NCBI RefSeq assembly: GCF_014270065.1
Contig: NZ_JACNME010000002.1
Location: 516,285-580,284, forward strand
DNA from: Quadrisphaera sp. RL12-1S
Lineage (GTDB): Bacteria; Actinomycetota; Actinomycetes; Actinomycetales; Quadrisphaeraceae
Reading direction: 5' to 3'
Length of the DNA: 64,000 nucleotides
The notes beneath the pieces are model-generated. The model worked only from the letters and a program-made list of their open reading frames with translations, did not search any database and had not been told where the DNA came from. Below are positions 32,452 through 40,861 of this stretch, piece after piece (position 1 is the first letter of the stretch; each line of letters starts with the position of its first letter). The translations under genes and the position numbers were made by a program.

Positions 32452-33405
32452 TCATCGGTCGCGCGGACCGCCGCCTGAACCACCGCCTGCGCTGTGCTGG
32501 CCACGGCGCAGCGTGAGGTAGAGGCGGTGGCCGGTGATGACCACGCCCAGCCACGCCAGCCCCAGCACCCACGCCACCAGGACGTCGGTGAACCAGTGGT
32601 GCCCCAGGAAGATGCGGCTCAGCCCGATCGTCACCGCGAACAGCACGGCGACGACGACGACGAGGCGGCGCGCCCACGCCGCGCGCAGCCTCCGCAGGAG
32701 CAGATAGGCCACGATCCCGGCGAACGCGGTGGCGTTGAGCGTGTGCCCGCTGGGGAAGCTGAAGCTGTGCTCGTAGGGCGGCACGGCGTCGGCCAGCGGC
32801 GGGCGGGCCCGCCCCACGCTGGCCTTGCCGGCCATCGTCAGGGCCAGGGACCCGAGCATCGTGGTGACCAGCAGCGTCACCGGCGTCCAGCGCCGCCAGG
32901 CGATCGCCAGCGCGGCGGCCGTGGCGGCGGCCAGCAGCGGCATGCCGACCGGGCCGCCGATGTCGGTGTAGAAGGTGACGGCGGTGTCCAGGCCCGGCGA
33001 GCGGTGCTGCAGGGCCAGCTGCAGCGCGGGCTGGTCCAGCCCCGTCACGCCGTCCCCCTCCACCACGGCGTCGTAGACACCGGCGGCTGCCGCCGTGAAC
33101 GCGGCGGTGACCACCAGGCCGACGACCAGGGTCAGCGCCCACACCTCGCGGGGGGCGAGCCAGCGCCGGGCGCGGACCGCCGCCGCGTGCAGCGCGCGGC
33201 CCGCCGCGGTGGGCCAGTGCGTGAGGTCGCGTCCACCGACGAAGTCGTCCTGGCGCCCGTCGTCCAGCAGCTCGTCGAGCACCTCGAGCTGCCCGGTCGG
33301 CCGCTCGTTCGGCTGCTCGGTCGGCGCTGGCCGGCGTGCGCGGGGACCGTGTGAGGGCGGGCGGGGCGGCGGGGCGCCACCGCTGCCGGGGGTCGTCGTG
33401 CTCAC
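32452..33405 (-). CDS. PAP2 family phosphatase, integral membrane
   Basis: 317 residues. The three PAP2 signature motifs are present in order: KASVGRARPP, FSFPSGHTLNATAF and SRIFLGHHWFTDVLVAW, within about six membrane helices. A charged 70-residue cytoplasmic N-terminus precedes helix 1. Such enzymes dephosphorylate phosphatidate or undecaprenyl pyrophosphate at the membrane. GTG at 33405 follows aggaga; a longer upstream frame is dismissed. Confidence 0.88.
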   Translation of the reverse strand: MSTTTPGSGGAPPPRPPSHGPRARRPAPTEQPNERPTGQLEVLDELLDDGRQDDFVGGRDLTHWPTAAGRALHAAAVRARRWLAPREVWALTLVVGLVVTAAFTAAAAGVYDAVVEGDGVTGLDQPALQLALQHRSPGLDTAVTFYTDIGGPVGMPLLAAATAAALAIAWRRWTPVTLLVTTMLGSLALTMAGKASVGRARPPLADAVPPYEHSFSFPSGHTLNATAFAGIVAYLLLRRLRAAWARRLVVVVAVLFAVTIGLSRIFLGHHWFTDVLVAWVLGLAWLGVVITGHRLYLTLRRGQHSAGGGSGGGPRDR

Positions 33406-33485
33406 GGGTGGCTCTCCTGCTCCGGGCGCGCCCACCAGCGGTGCGCGCGAGCGACGAGTCTGTCCGCTGCCTCGGCCGCGCGCTC

Positions 33486-33513
33486 CCCGGGAGCACCCGG
33501 TCGTGCTCCCGGG
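33486..33513. terminator. 11-bp perfect hairpin
   Basis: Arms cccgggagcac (33486-33496) and gtgctcccggg (33503-33513) with a 6-base loop, just past the stop of the minus-strand gene at 33527. It probably separates that gene from the PAP2 gene downstream and supports the reality of the small gene. Confidence 0.6.
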
Positions 33514-33526
33514 TCGGGCTGCCCCG

Positions 33527-33898
33527 TCAGGACCGTCGCGCGCCAGAGCTCCGCGGGGACCGGCTCTGCGCCAGGGACGGTGCGGGGTGCAGCGGCCGAC
33601 GCGGCTCGCGGTCACCCGCGGGGTCTCCGCCCTGCCCTGGCGGCTCGGGGAACGCGAAGCCGCCGTGGTGCCACATCCACACGTGCGCCCACCTGTCCAC
33701 GAGGGGCAGCCGTCGCCACACCCGCACCCACCACGGCAGGTCGGCGTCGCGGAGCTCCAGCCCGCCCGGTGGCGTCCAGTCCCACCCGGGCAGGACCCCC
33801 GGCGGAGGGGTGATCCCGCCCGGGGTCACACCACCGTCCCGGTCGCGGTCCCGGCCGCGGTCCTCCGCGGGAGGCCAAGGGAACCGGCGTCGTCGCAC
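33527..33898 (-). CDS. hypothetical Trp-rich protein (123 aa)
   Basis: Not recognised. Arg/Asp-rich N-terminus, Pro/Gly-rich middle (GVTPGGITPPPGVLPGWDW), then a Trp-rich block LPWWVRVWRRLPLVDRWAHV followed by WMWHHGGFAFPEPPGQ. The Trp block looks conserved; the rest is low complexity. GTG at 33898 has no ribosome binding site and lies ten bases from the start of the GH25 remnant on the other strand. A clear hairpin follows the stop. Confidence 0.5.
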   Translation of the reverse strand: MRRRRFPWPPAEDRGRDRDRDGGVTPGGITPPPGVLPGWDWTPPGGLELRDADLPWWVRVWRRLPLVDRWAHVWMWHHGGFAFPEPPGQGGDPAGDREPRRPLHPAPSLAQSRSPRSSGARRS

Positions 33899-33907
33899 GA
33901 GCCATGA

Positions 33908-34504
33908 TCGACGCGCCCGCCCGGTGGGGTCGAGGTCCCCGTCCGGAGGCCGCCCGTTCCGCAGCCTGCGCGGCGTGGAGCACGCGCCGGAGCCGACGAC
34001 GTCGCGTACGTCAAGGCCAGCGAGGGCGGCGACGTCACCGACGAGCGGTTCGCCGAGAACTGGGCGGGGGCCGGGCGCGCCGGACTGCAGCGCGGCGCCT
34101 ACCACTTCTTCACGCCGTGCCGTCCGGGCGGTGAGCAGGCCGAGCACTTCCTGCGGACCGCGCCGCCGGAGGCTGGTGCCCTGCCGCCGGCCGTGGACCT
34201 GGAGCTGGCCGGCAACTGCTCCTCGCGCCCCGGTGGCGCGCAGGTCGACGCCGAGCTCGGTGCCTTCCTGGAGGCGGTGGGGCGGGCGTGGGGACGGCCG
34301 GTGGTGCTCTACGTCGGTGAGGACTGGGAACGCGTCTACCCGGTGCTCGAGGCGTCAGAGCGACCGCGGTGGCTGGTGAGCTTCACCGGACGCCCCGACG
34401 TGCGCTGGTCCGTGTGGCAGCACGCGTGGTGGGGACGGGTCGACGGTGTCAGCGGCCGCGTGGACCTGGACGTCGTCCGGCTCGCCGACCTCGCGCGCCC
34501 GTAG
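33908..34504 (+). pseudogene. GH25 lysozyme remnant lacking its N-terminus
   Basis: From 33995 the frame encodes DDVAYVKASEGGDVTDERFA, RGAYHFFTPCRPGG, PPAVDLELAGNC (catalytic Glu region) and WQHAWWGRVDGVSGRVDLDV, which is the C-terminal three quarters of a GH25 muramidase. The first strand with the GIDVSxxQ motif is absent, and this frame has no usable start before 34193, inside the catalytic region. A stop lies at 33905. So the 5' end has been lost and the gene is probably inactive. Confidence 0.7.
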
Positions 34505-34515
34505 CGCCGCGCGGG

Positions 34516-34887
34516 TCACGGCAGCTGCAGGTACAGCTTGCGCAGAGGCTCGCGCACGGTCCAGGTGGTGCGGTCGCCTGCCCGCAGGTGCACCACGGAC
34601 CCGGCGGCCAGCTCGAGCACCTCGTCGTCGTCGTCGAACGCCACGGTGGCGCGGCCGCTGAGGACGACGAAGAGCTCCTCGGACTCGGTGTCGCGGGCCG
34701 CCCCGGGCGTCATCTCCCAGAGGCCCACCTCGACGCCACCGCTCGCGGGACCACCGGAGAGCTCCCGGTAGCGCGCCGTCGGCGAGCCGGCCAGCACCTC
34801 CTCACCGGCGGGCAGAGCCTCGGGCAGGTCGGCGGTGAGCGCGTCCGCGCACAGCAGCCGGGTCGGACGCCCCGGCGAGGCGCTCAC
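34516..34887 (-). CDS. Cupin domain protein
   Basis: 123 residues: VGLWEMTPGAARDTESEELFVVLSG and VVHLRAGDRTTWTVREPLRK form a single cupin barrel of the EutQ/DUF861 type. Metal ligands of the classic first motif are reduced. GTG overlaps the stop of the upstream oxidase gene, so it is expected to work with it. Confidence 0.85.
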   Translation of the reverse strand: MSASPGRPTRLLCADALTADLPEALPAGEEVLAGSPTARYRELSGGPASGGVEVGLWEMTPGAARDTESEELFVVLSGRATVAFDDDDEVLELAAGSVVHLRAGDRTTWTVREPLRKLYLQLP

Positions 34888-36323
34888 GAGTCGAAGCCCA
34901 GGCCGGCGGCGTCGAGGGCCTTGAGGAAGAGGTTGCGGCGGCCCTGGTGGTGGTCGGCGCTGTCCAGGGAGGCCCTGGTCAGGGCCACTCCCACCGCCGT
35001 CGCTGGCTCCGGGGGGAACGGCAGCGGCCTGCGGCGCACCATCTCCAGCTGGGTCCGCTCCGTCTCGGCGCCGGCGAGCAGGTCGAGCAGCACCTCCGCG
35101 GCGAAGCGCGTGGCCCCGACCCCCAGACCGGTGAACCCGCGGGCGTACGCGAGGTCGCCCTTGCGGGCCGTGCCGTAGTACGCGGCGAAGCGCGTGCAGG
35201 TGTCGATGGCCCCGGCCCAGCGGTGGCTGAAGCGGACGTCCTCCAGCTGCGGGAACATCGTGAAGAAGTGGCTGGCCAGGCGCTCGTAGCTGGCGGGGCG
35301 GTCCTCGTAGCGGCTGTTGACGTGCCCGCCCGCGTGGTGGATGGCGTCGTACCCGCCGAAGAGCACGCGGTCGTCCGCGGACAGGCGGATGTAGTGGAAC
35401 TGGTTGGCGAGGTCCGTCAGCCCCTGGCGGTCCTCCCACCCCACCGCCCGCTTCTGCTCCGCCGTCAACGGCTCGCTCATCAGCACGTAGTCGTAGACCG
35501 GCACCGTCATGAGGCGGTCGCGGCGCAGCAGCGCGGGGAAGACCCCCGTGGCGAGCACCACCTGCCGAGCGGTGACGGAGGCCCGTGCGGTGCGCACCAC
35601 CTGCGGACCGCCCTTGGCACCCGGCTTCTCCAGGGCGGTCACCGCGGAGTGCTCGAAGACGCGCACGCCCAGCTCGCGGGCCGCGCGGGCCAGCTCCCGG
35701 GCGAGGCGGGCGGGCTGGAGCAGGGCCACGTCGTCGCGGTCCCAGCGCCCGGCCAGGAAGATCGGGGAGTCGATGTGGGCACGGGTGGCGGCGGCGTCCA
35801 GGACGTCGTGGTCCGCCCCCTCGGACAGGCCCTCCGACAGCCATGGGACCTGGTGGGGCTCGACGGCGACGGCGAGGCTGCCGGTGCGCTCGAAGTGGCA
35901 GTCCAGGCCGAGCTCGGCGACGTCGCGGGCGAAGGCGTCGAGGTTCTCCCGGCCCAGGCGGTGCAGCTGGTCGTACTCGGACGGCCAGCGGTTGCGGCCG
36001 TTCTCCTCGCCGTGGGTGATGCTCGCCTCGCAGAAGCCGCCGTTGCGGCCCGACGCCGCCCAGCCCACGGTCTCCGCCTCGAGCACCACCACGCTGCGGC
36101 CCGGGTCCCGGCGCTTGGCCAGCACCGCCGTCCACAGGCCCAGGTAGCCGCCGCCGACCACCACGAGGTCCGCGGTGGTGCCAGCCGTCAGCTGCTGGGC
36201 GGAGGGGGGTGGGGGCGCCTCGTCGAGCCAGAAGACGCGCTGCTCGCTGCCCGCCAGGGCCTTGCTCACGAGGGCCGGGTCGGGCGCGGAGCGCTCCCAC
36301 ACCGTCGGGGTCGCCGCCACCAT
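34884..36323 (-). CDS. FAD-dependent amine oxidase (DAO/PuuB-like)
   Basis: 479 residues. N-terminal FAD motif ADLVVVGGGYLGLWTAVLAK, then VVVLEAETVGWAASGRNGGF typical of the DAO family, FGGYDAIHHAGGHVNS, and the C-terminal FAD contact ARGFTGLGVGATRFAAEVLL. The layout resembles gamma-glutamylputrescine oxidase and related secondary-amine oxidases. It is coupled to a cupin gene. Substrate not determined. The 274-base gap upstream to the HNH gene holds an 8-bp ccgcagcc/ggctgcgg inverted repeat (36409-36452) and nothing else I can support. Confidence 0.86.
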   Translation of the reverse strand: MVAATPTVWERSAPDPALVSKALAGSEQRVFWLDEAPPPPSAQQLTAGTTADLVVVGGGYLGLWTAVLAKRRDPGRSVVVLEAETVGWAASGRNGGFCEASITHGEENGRNRWPSEYDQLHRLGRENLDAFARDVAELGLDCHFERTGSLAVAVEPHQVPWLSEGLSEGADHDVLDAAATRAHIDSPIFLAGRWDRDDVALLQPARLARELARAARELGVRVFEHSAVTALEKPGAKGGPQVVRTARASVTARQVVLATGVFPALLRRDRLMTVPVYDYVLMSEPLTAEQKRAVGWEDRQGLTDLANQFHYIRLSADDRVLFGGYDAIHHAGGHVNSRYEDRPASYERLASHFFTMFPQLEDVRFSHRWAGAIDTCTRFAAYYGTARKGDLAYARGFTGLGVGATRFAAEVLLDLLAGAETERTQLEMVRRRPLPFPPEPATAVGVALTRASLDSADHHQGRRNLFLKALDAAGLGFDS

Positions 36324-36597
36324 GCGGGGATGGTGGCACAGGAACGGGGGTCGCCGTCACCCCTGCGCTGCGGATCCGAGCGCTTCGCGGGCTTGAGGTG
36401 GTGGCTTTCCGCAGCCTTCGGGGCTGGGAGATGCGCTATCCGCAGGCTGCGGGGATCGCCCCCATGGGAGTGACCACCCTGCGACGCCACGTGAGGACCA
36501 GGCATGCGGGTGAACCTCGACTTGCACGGATCATGCCCCTGTGCAGGCCCGTTGCACGCCCGTTCGACTGTCGGTGCCGACCCCTAGCGTGATCCAC

Positions 36598-38664
36598 ATG
36601 ACCTGGACGGCCGCCGAGACGCCCCACGAGGGCGACTCCACCGGTGGCGCCAGCCCCGAGGCGAGCAGCCCTGAGGTGAGCAGCACCGAGGGGAGCAGCA
36701 CCGACTGGGTCGCTGAGCCGCTGGCCCCCGGTGCCCTCGGCGCCGACCCCTGCGCTCCCCAGGACGACGATGGCACGTCTGCCGGTGAAGTGCCGCTGCC
36801 GCTGGCCGGTCCGCTGACTGGTCCGCTGGCCCAGGCCATGACCACCACCCGCGCCGGAGCTGACCAGGCCGCAGCCGCCGCCTGCTACCTCGCCTCCCTC
36901 AGCCCCCACCAGCGGGTGGAGGCACTGCGCCAAGGCGCCCGCGCCCGCGACGTGCTGGAGGCGGCGCTGCTGCGCCTGACCGCCTCCTTCACCCCCGCAG
37001 ACCTGCAGACCCTGGGAGCCACCTCGGTGGTGGACCTGCTGCTGACCCACACCGGTGCCGACCCCCGCCGCGCCAGCACCGAAGCAGGCCTGGCCACGGC
37101 ACTGACCACGCCCCCGGCTCCGCTGCCGATCCCGGTCGGCGCCGACCTCAGCGCGGCCACCACCAGCCACGACGGCGTGGACGACGGCGTGGACGAGGGT
37201 GTGGACGAGGGTGTGGACGAGGGCGTGGACGAGGGCGTGGACGACGGCGTGGACGACGGCGTGGATGAGGGTGTGGGGCTGGGTGTGGACCTGGACGCGG
37301 AGGTGGCCGCTGCAGCCGCGATGAGCCCAGCGCACACCCACTGCGGGGAGGGACTGGGACGCCTGGGAGCAGCCCACGCCGCCGGGCAGGTCTCCACCGA
37401 CATCGCCGCCCTGGCCCGGCGCACCCTGGCCGCCCTGCCCGCGCGGCTGCGCCGCGCCCACGGGGCGCTGGCTGATGCGCTGCTGGCCAGCGCCCTGCCC
37501 GGGCTGAGCCACCCCCAGGCCGTCATCGCCTGCGAGGTGGTGGCCCGCACGATCGACCCCGACCGGCCCGAGCGCGGCTTCGACCCCGACGCCGTGGACA
37601 AGCGCTACCTGCACCTCACCGTGCACGCCGACGGGGTGGTGGACGTGCGCGCCCGCCTGGACGCGCTCACCGGCGCTGAGCTCAAAGCCGCCATCGACCA
37701 CTACGCCCAGCCCGACCCCACCGTGCACGCCCCCCTGGCCGATCAGCCCGCCGACCAGCCCACCGGCCAGCCCCTGCCGGGGTTCGGCGACCGTGAGGGC
37801 GCCACCGGAGGCGATGCCCAGCCGGCCGGGCAACCGGCCGGCGGCCGGGCGGGGGTGGCGGTGCGTGATCAGCGCACCGCGCCCCAGCGCCGCGCCGACG
37901 CCCTGGGACTGCTGGCCCGCTTGGGCCGGGTCGGGGACCAGGCCCGCGGTGGGGAGGCGGCGCGCCTCATCGTCACCGCCACCACCGACCAGCTCACCGG
38001 TGTGCCCGGGGCCGGGCAAGCCAGCTGTGAGACCACCCGGCGGGGACTGGGCACCACCGCGCTGCAGCACCTGGCGTGCACGGCGCTGCTGCACACGGTG
38101 ACCCTGTCCTGTCAGGGCGGCAGTGCTGCGGTGCTGGCGCTGGGACGCAGCGTGCGGTTGTTCTCCCCGGCCCAGCGCCGGGCGATGCTGGCTCGTGATG
38201 GCGGGTGTGTGATCCCGGGGTGCACCTCCCCGCCGGGGTGGTGGGAGGCCCACCACACCCACGCCTGGGGGCACGGGGGTCCTACCGATGTGGACCAGGG
38301 GGTGTTGTTGTGCGGGCGTCACCACGTGCTGGTGACCCTCGGTGTGTGGCAGGTGCGGATGGTGGGCGGTGCCCCGCAGGTGCGTCCGCCGGTCAGTGTC
38401 GACCCGTTGCAGCGGTGGCTGCTCAACCCCCGCCGGGCGTTGGAGCACACCACTGCGCGGCGCACCGAGCAGCTGCTGCTGCTCACCGACCCCGGCGCCT
38501 TCGGCCACCAGGGACCACACCAGGGACCCCGACCTGGAGCTGGGGCACCCGCGCCGGGTGAGCCGCCCGAGCCGCCCGAGCCGCCCGAGCCGGATGAGCA
38601 GGGCGAGCACGATGAGGGGCCACCCCCGGACATCCCCTCAGCCCGCCGCACCTGCGACTGCTGA
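36598..38664 (+). CDS. DUF222/HNH endonuclease (13E12-type repeat protein)
   Basis: 688 residues. Central DUF222 region (YLASLSPHQRVEALRQGARA, RRAHGALADALLASALPGLS, KRYLHLTVHADGVVDVRAR) and C-terminal HNH nuclease motif GCVIPGCTSPPGWWEAHHTH..HGGPTDVDQGVLLCGRHH. These multi-copy actinobacterial proteins are of uncertain function. The N-terminal 80 residues and the C-terminal PPEPPEPPEP tail are low complexity, and a DGVD/DEGV tandem repeat interrupts the protein near residue 195. ATG at 36598. Confidence 0.88.
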   Translation: MTWTAAETPHEGDSTGGASPEASSPEVSSTEGSSTDWVAEPLAPGALGADPCAPQDDDGTSAGEVPLPLAGPLTGPLAQAMTTTRAGADQAAAAACYLASLSPHQRVEALRQGARARDVLEAALLRLTASFTPADLQTLGATSVVDLLLTHTGADPRRASTEAGLATALTTPPAPLPIPVGADLSAATTSHDGVDDGVDEGVDEGVDEGVDEGVDDGVDDGVDEGVGLGVDLDAEVAAAAAMSPAHTHCGEGLGRLGAAHAAGQVSTDIAALARRTLAALPARLRRAHGALADALLASALPGLSHPQAVIACEVVARTIDPDRPERGFDPDAVDKRYLHLTVHADGVVDVRARLDALTGAELKAAIDHYAQPDPTVHAPLADQPADQPTGQPLPGFGDREGATGGDAQPAGQPAGGRAGVAVRDQRTAPQRRADALGLLARLGRVGDQARGGEAARLIVTATTDQLTGVPGAGQASCETTRRGLGTTALQHLACTALLHTVTLSCQGGSAAVLALGRSVRLFSPAQRRAMLARDGGCVIPGCTSPPGWWEAHHTHAWGHGGPTDVDQGVLLCGRHHVLVTLGVWQVRMVGGAPQVRPPVSVDPLQRWLLNPRRALEHTTARRTEQLLLLTDPGAFGHQGPHQGPRPGAGAPAPGEPPEPPEPPEPDEQGEHDEGPPPDIPSARRTCDC
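37171..37290 (+). repeat. Coding 12-bp tandem repeat (ten units)
   Basis: Ten consecutive 12-base units of the type gacgagggtgtg encode D/E-G-V-D repeats inside the DUF222 protein. Units differ mainly at third codon positions and D/E changes, so it is an in-frame minisatellite that can expand without frameshift. It is not a CRISPR array: there are no spacers. Confidence 0.9.
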
Positions 38665-38694
38665 CCCCGCTGACCCGTCCCGCCAGCTCGCGCT

Positions 38695-38722
38695 CACCCC
38701 TGCCTCCCGTGAGGCAGGGGTG
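38695..38722. terminator. 12-bp perfect hairpin terminator
   Basis: Arms cacccctgcctc and gaggcaggggtg with loop ccgt, 31 bases after the HNH gene stop. Likely terminator for that gene. Confidence 0.7.
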
Positions 38723-38852
38723 GGCGGTCTGCCCGGAGCCGGCAGCCGCCGCAAGTGCCGCCGAAGATCGACGAAGGCCCGCGCCGAGGGTCGCTGCGGC
38801 CTAACCTGCGAGGGCTGGGCCGTTCCTCGTACGGTCACCACCAGGAGGTGCC

Positions 38853-39623
38853 ATGGCCGGCTCGCCGCCGGACGCAGCCGCAGAGCCAGCGGGCCCGCCG
38901 GCCCCCGCCACTCGGCGAGACCGCCGCGCGCACGGGCCCGGTCGTCGGCTGTTCGCGGCCGTCCGCGAGGCGCTCGTGGTGGTGACCTCCGCCCTCGTGC
39001 TGTCGCTGCTGGTGAAGACGCTGCTCCTGCAGGCCTTCTCGATCCCCTCCGAGTCCATGGAGGCGACCCTCGTCAGGGGCGACCGCATCCTCGTCAGCAA
39101 GCTCACCCCCGGCGTCGTCGACCTGCAGCGCGGTGACGTCGTGGTCTTTGCGGACCCGGGCGGGTGGCTGCCACCGGAGCAGACGGCCTCTCGCGGGCCC
39201 GTGGCGGGCGCTGCCCAGGAGGTCCTGACGTGGGTCGGGCTCGTGCCCGAGGGGACCGGTCACCTCGTGAAGCGGGTCATCGGGCTCCCTGGCGACTCCG
39301 TGGCCTGCTGCGACCAGCGGGGCCGCACCACCGTCAACGGCGCAGCGCTGGCAGAGGACTTCCTGGCGCCTGGCGCGATCCCCAGCCAGTTCCCGTTCTC
39401 CGTCACCGTGCCGCCGGGGTCCGTGTGGGTCGAGGGCGACAACCGCCAGCACTCGGCGGACTCCCGCTGGCACCAGGACGGTCCCGGTGGCGGGATGGTC
39501 CCGGTCGACGACGTCGTGGGACGTGCGGTGGTCATCGCCTGGCCGCTCGACCGCCTCGCGTGGCTGTCACGTCACGGCGGAGCCTTCGCCGGGGTGCCTG
39601 CTCCGCCCGGTGCGACACCGTGA
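38853..39623 (+). CDS. lepB: Signal peptidase I
   Basis: 256 residues. After a charged N-terminus, one membrane helix (ALVVVTSALVLSLLVKTLLL) is followed by the catalytic serine box SIPSESMEATLVRGDRILV, the lysine box GHLVKRVIGLPGDSVACCD, and VEGDNRQHSADSR. This is the S26 Ser/Lys protease that cleaves signal peptides outside the membrane. ATG at 38853 with aggaggtgcc directly upstream, a strong start. Confidence 0.92.
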   Translation: MAGSPPDAAAEPAGPPAPATRRDRRAHGPGRRLFAAVREALVVVTSALVLSLLVKTLLLQAFSIPSESMEATLVRGDRILVSKLTPGVVDLQRGDVVVFADPGGWLPPEQTASRGPVAGAAQEVLTWVGLVPEGTGHLVKRVIGLPGDSVACCDQRGRTTVNGAALAEDFLAPGAIPSQFPFSVTVPPGSVWVEGDNRQHSADSRWHQDGPGGGMVPVDDVVGRAVVIAWPLDRLAWLSRHGGAFAGVPAPPGATP

Positions 39624-39639
39624 AGCCGGCCCGGACGGA

Positions 39640-39664
39640 GTGCGCACAACGCCCATGATCACGG
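39640..39664. repeat. Family C intergenic motif (ccatgatcacgg)
   Basis: gtgcgcacaacgcccatgatcacgg lies between the lepB stop and the end of the convergent aminotransferase gene. It resembles gtgcacaacgtccatgatcacgg at 28537-28559. The last codons of the aminotransferase (SHHP) lie just inside its right edge. Confidence 0.55.
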
Positions 39665-40861
39665 GTGGTGGGAGGCGGCGGTGATGGCGGCGGCGAGACG
39701 ACCGACGGCCGACGCCGGCACGCCTGCGAGGTTGATGCGCCCACCCGGCATGCCGTGCACGCCGTGCTCGACCCGCAGCACGTGCATCTGCGACGCAGCC
39801 AGCGGCAGCTGCAGGAACATCCCGCGCTGCACGTCCACCGCCGCCGCCACCCCGCACGCGCCGCGGGAGCGCAGCCCGGCCACCAGATCCGAGCGCAGCC
39901 GGGTCAGCCGGTCCCGCGCGCCGTCGAGCTCGGCGCGCCAGAGGGCGCGCAGGTCGTCGTCGTCGAGGACCTCGGCCACCAGCTCCGCACCGTGCCCGGG
40001 CGGCTGGGAGTACAGCGACCGCGCGCTGGCCTCCAGCACGCTGCGCGCGGCGCCGGCGCCGGCGCCCGCGCCGGCAGGACCCTCGCCGACGACGACAGCG
40101 CAGCCCGTCCGCTCGCTGTACAGCCCGAACGCCTTCGACGCGCTGACCGCCACGAGCACCTCGGGCACGCGGTCGACCAGCAGGCGCAGCCCGGCGAGGT
40201 CGGCGTCGAGGCCGTCACCCAGCCCGTAGTAGGCCAGGTCCACGAAGGGGGTGACCCCCGCGTCCAGGCAGGCGCTGGCCAGGGCGTCCCACAGGTCCAC
40301 CGACATCGAGGTGCCGGTCGGGTTGTGGCAGCAGCCCTGCATCAGGTAGACGTCGCCGGGGCGGGCGGAGCGCACCGCGGCGAGCAGGCCGGCGGCGTCG
40401 AGGGCTCCGTCCGGCGTGGTCCACGGGTGCGTCACCACCTGCAGCCCCGCCCCGCGCAGCAGCGGGACGTGGTTGACGTACGCGGGCACCCCGAGCAGCA
40501 CCCGCCGGGTGGGGCTGGCCGCTGCCACCAGCTCGGCGAGCAGCCGCAGCGCCCCCGTGCCCGCCACCGTCTGCACCGTGGTGGCGCGGGCCACGCGCTC
40601 GGCCGAGCCGAGCAGCAGCGACGTCATGGCGGCGTTGAACCGCCCGTTGCCCGCCAGGCCCTGGTAGCCCTTGGGCCCGCGGCGCGCCGCCAGCCGGTCG
40701 GTGGCGCGGGCGACGGCCTCCATGACCGGGACGCGGCCGTCGTCGTCCCGGTAGACCCCGACCGTGAGGTCCAGCGCTCCCGGGCGGGCGTCAGCGGCGG
40801 CCTGGGCGACCAGCGACCAGACCGGGTCGGGCGGGAACGGGCGCAGCTGGGCGAGGAGCAT
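39659..40861 (-). CDS. Aromatic/aspartate aminotransferase (TyrB-like)
   Basis: 400 residues, PLP fold type I. LDLTVGVYRDDDGRVPVMEA and GYQGLAGNGRFNAAM are aspartate/aromatic aminotransferase signatures; QTVAGTGALRLLAELV, QGCCHNPTGTSMS, VDLAYYGLGDGLDAD and the PLP lysine in VSASKAFGLYSERTG follow, but the C-terminal RxxxPxGRI region is GMPGGRINLAG. ATG at 40861. Its first 71 bases overlap the EamA gene in another frame. Confidence 0.87.
   Translation of the reverse strand: MLLAQLRPFPPDPVWSLVAQAAADARPGALDLTVGVYRDDDGRVPVMEAVARATDRLAARRGPKGYQGLAGNGRFNAAMTSLLLGSAERVARATTVQTVAGTGALRLLAELVAAASPTRRVLLGVPAYVNHVPLLRGAGLQVVTHPWTTPDGALDAAGLLAAVRSARPGDVYLMQGCCHNPTGTSMSVDLWDALASACLDAGVTPFVDLAYYGLGDGLDADLAGLRLLVDRVPEVLVAVSASKAFGLYSERTGCAVVVGEGPAGAGAGAGAARSVLEASARSLYSQPPGHGAELVAEVLDDDDLRALWRAELDGARDRLTRLRSDLVAGLRSRGACGVAAAVDVQRGMFLQLPLAASQMHVLRVEHGVHGMPGGRINLAGVPASAVGRLAAAITAASHHP

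Noticed and set aside
37171..37290. Possible CRISPR-like array
   Set aside because: The 12-base units are contiguous with no spacers and keep the reading frame; a coding minisatellite.
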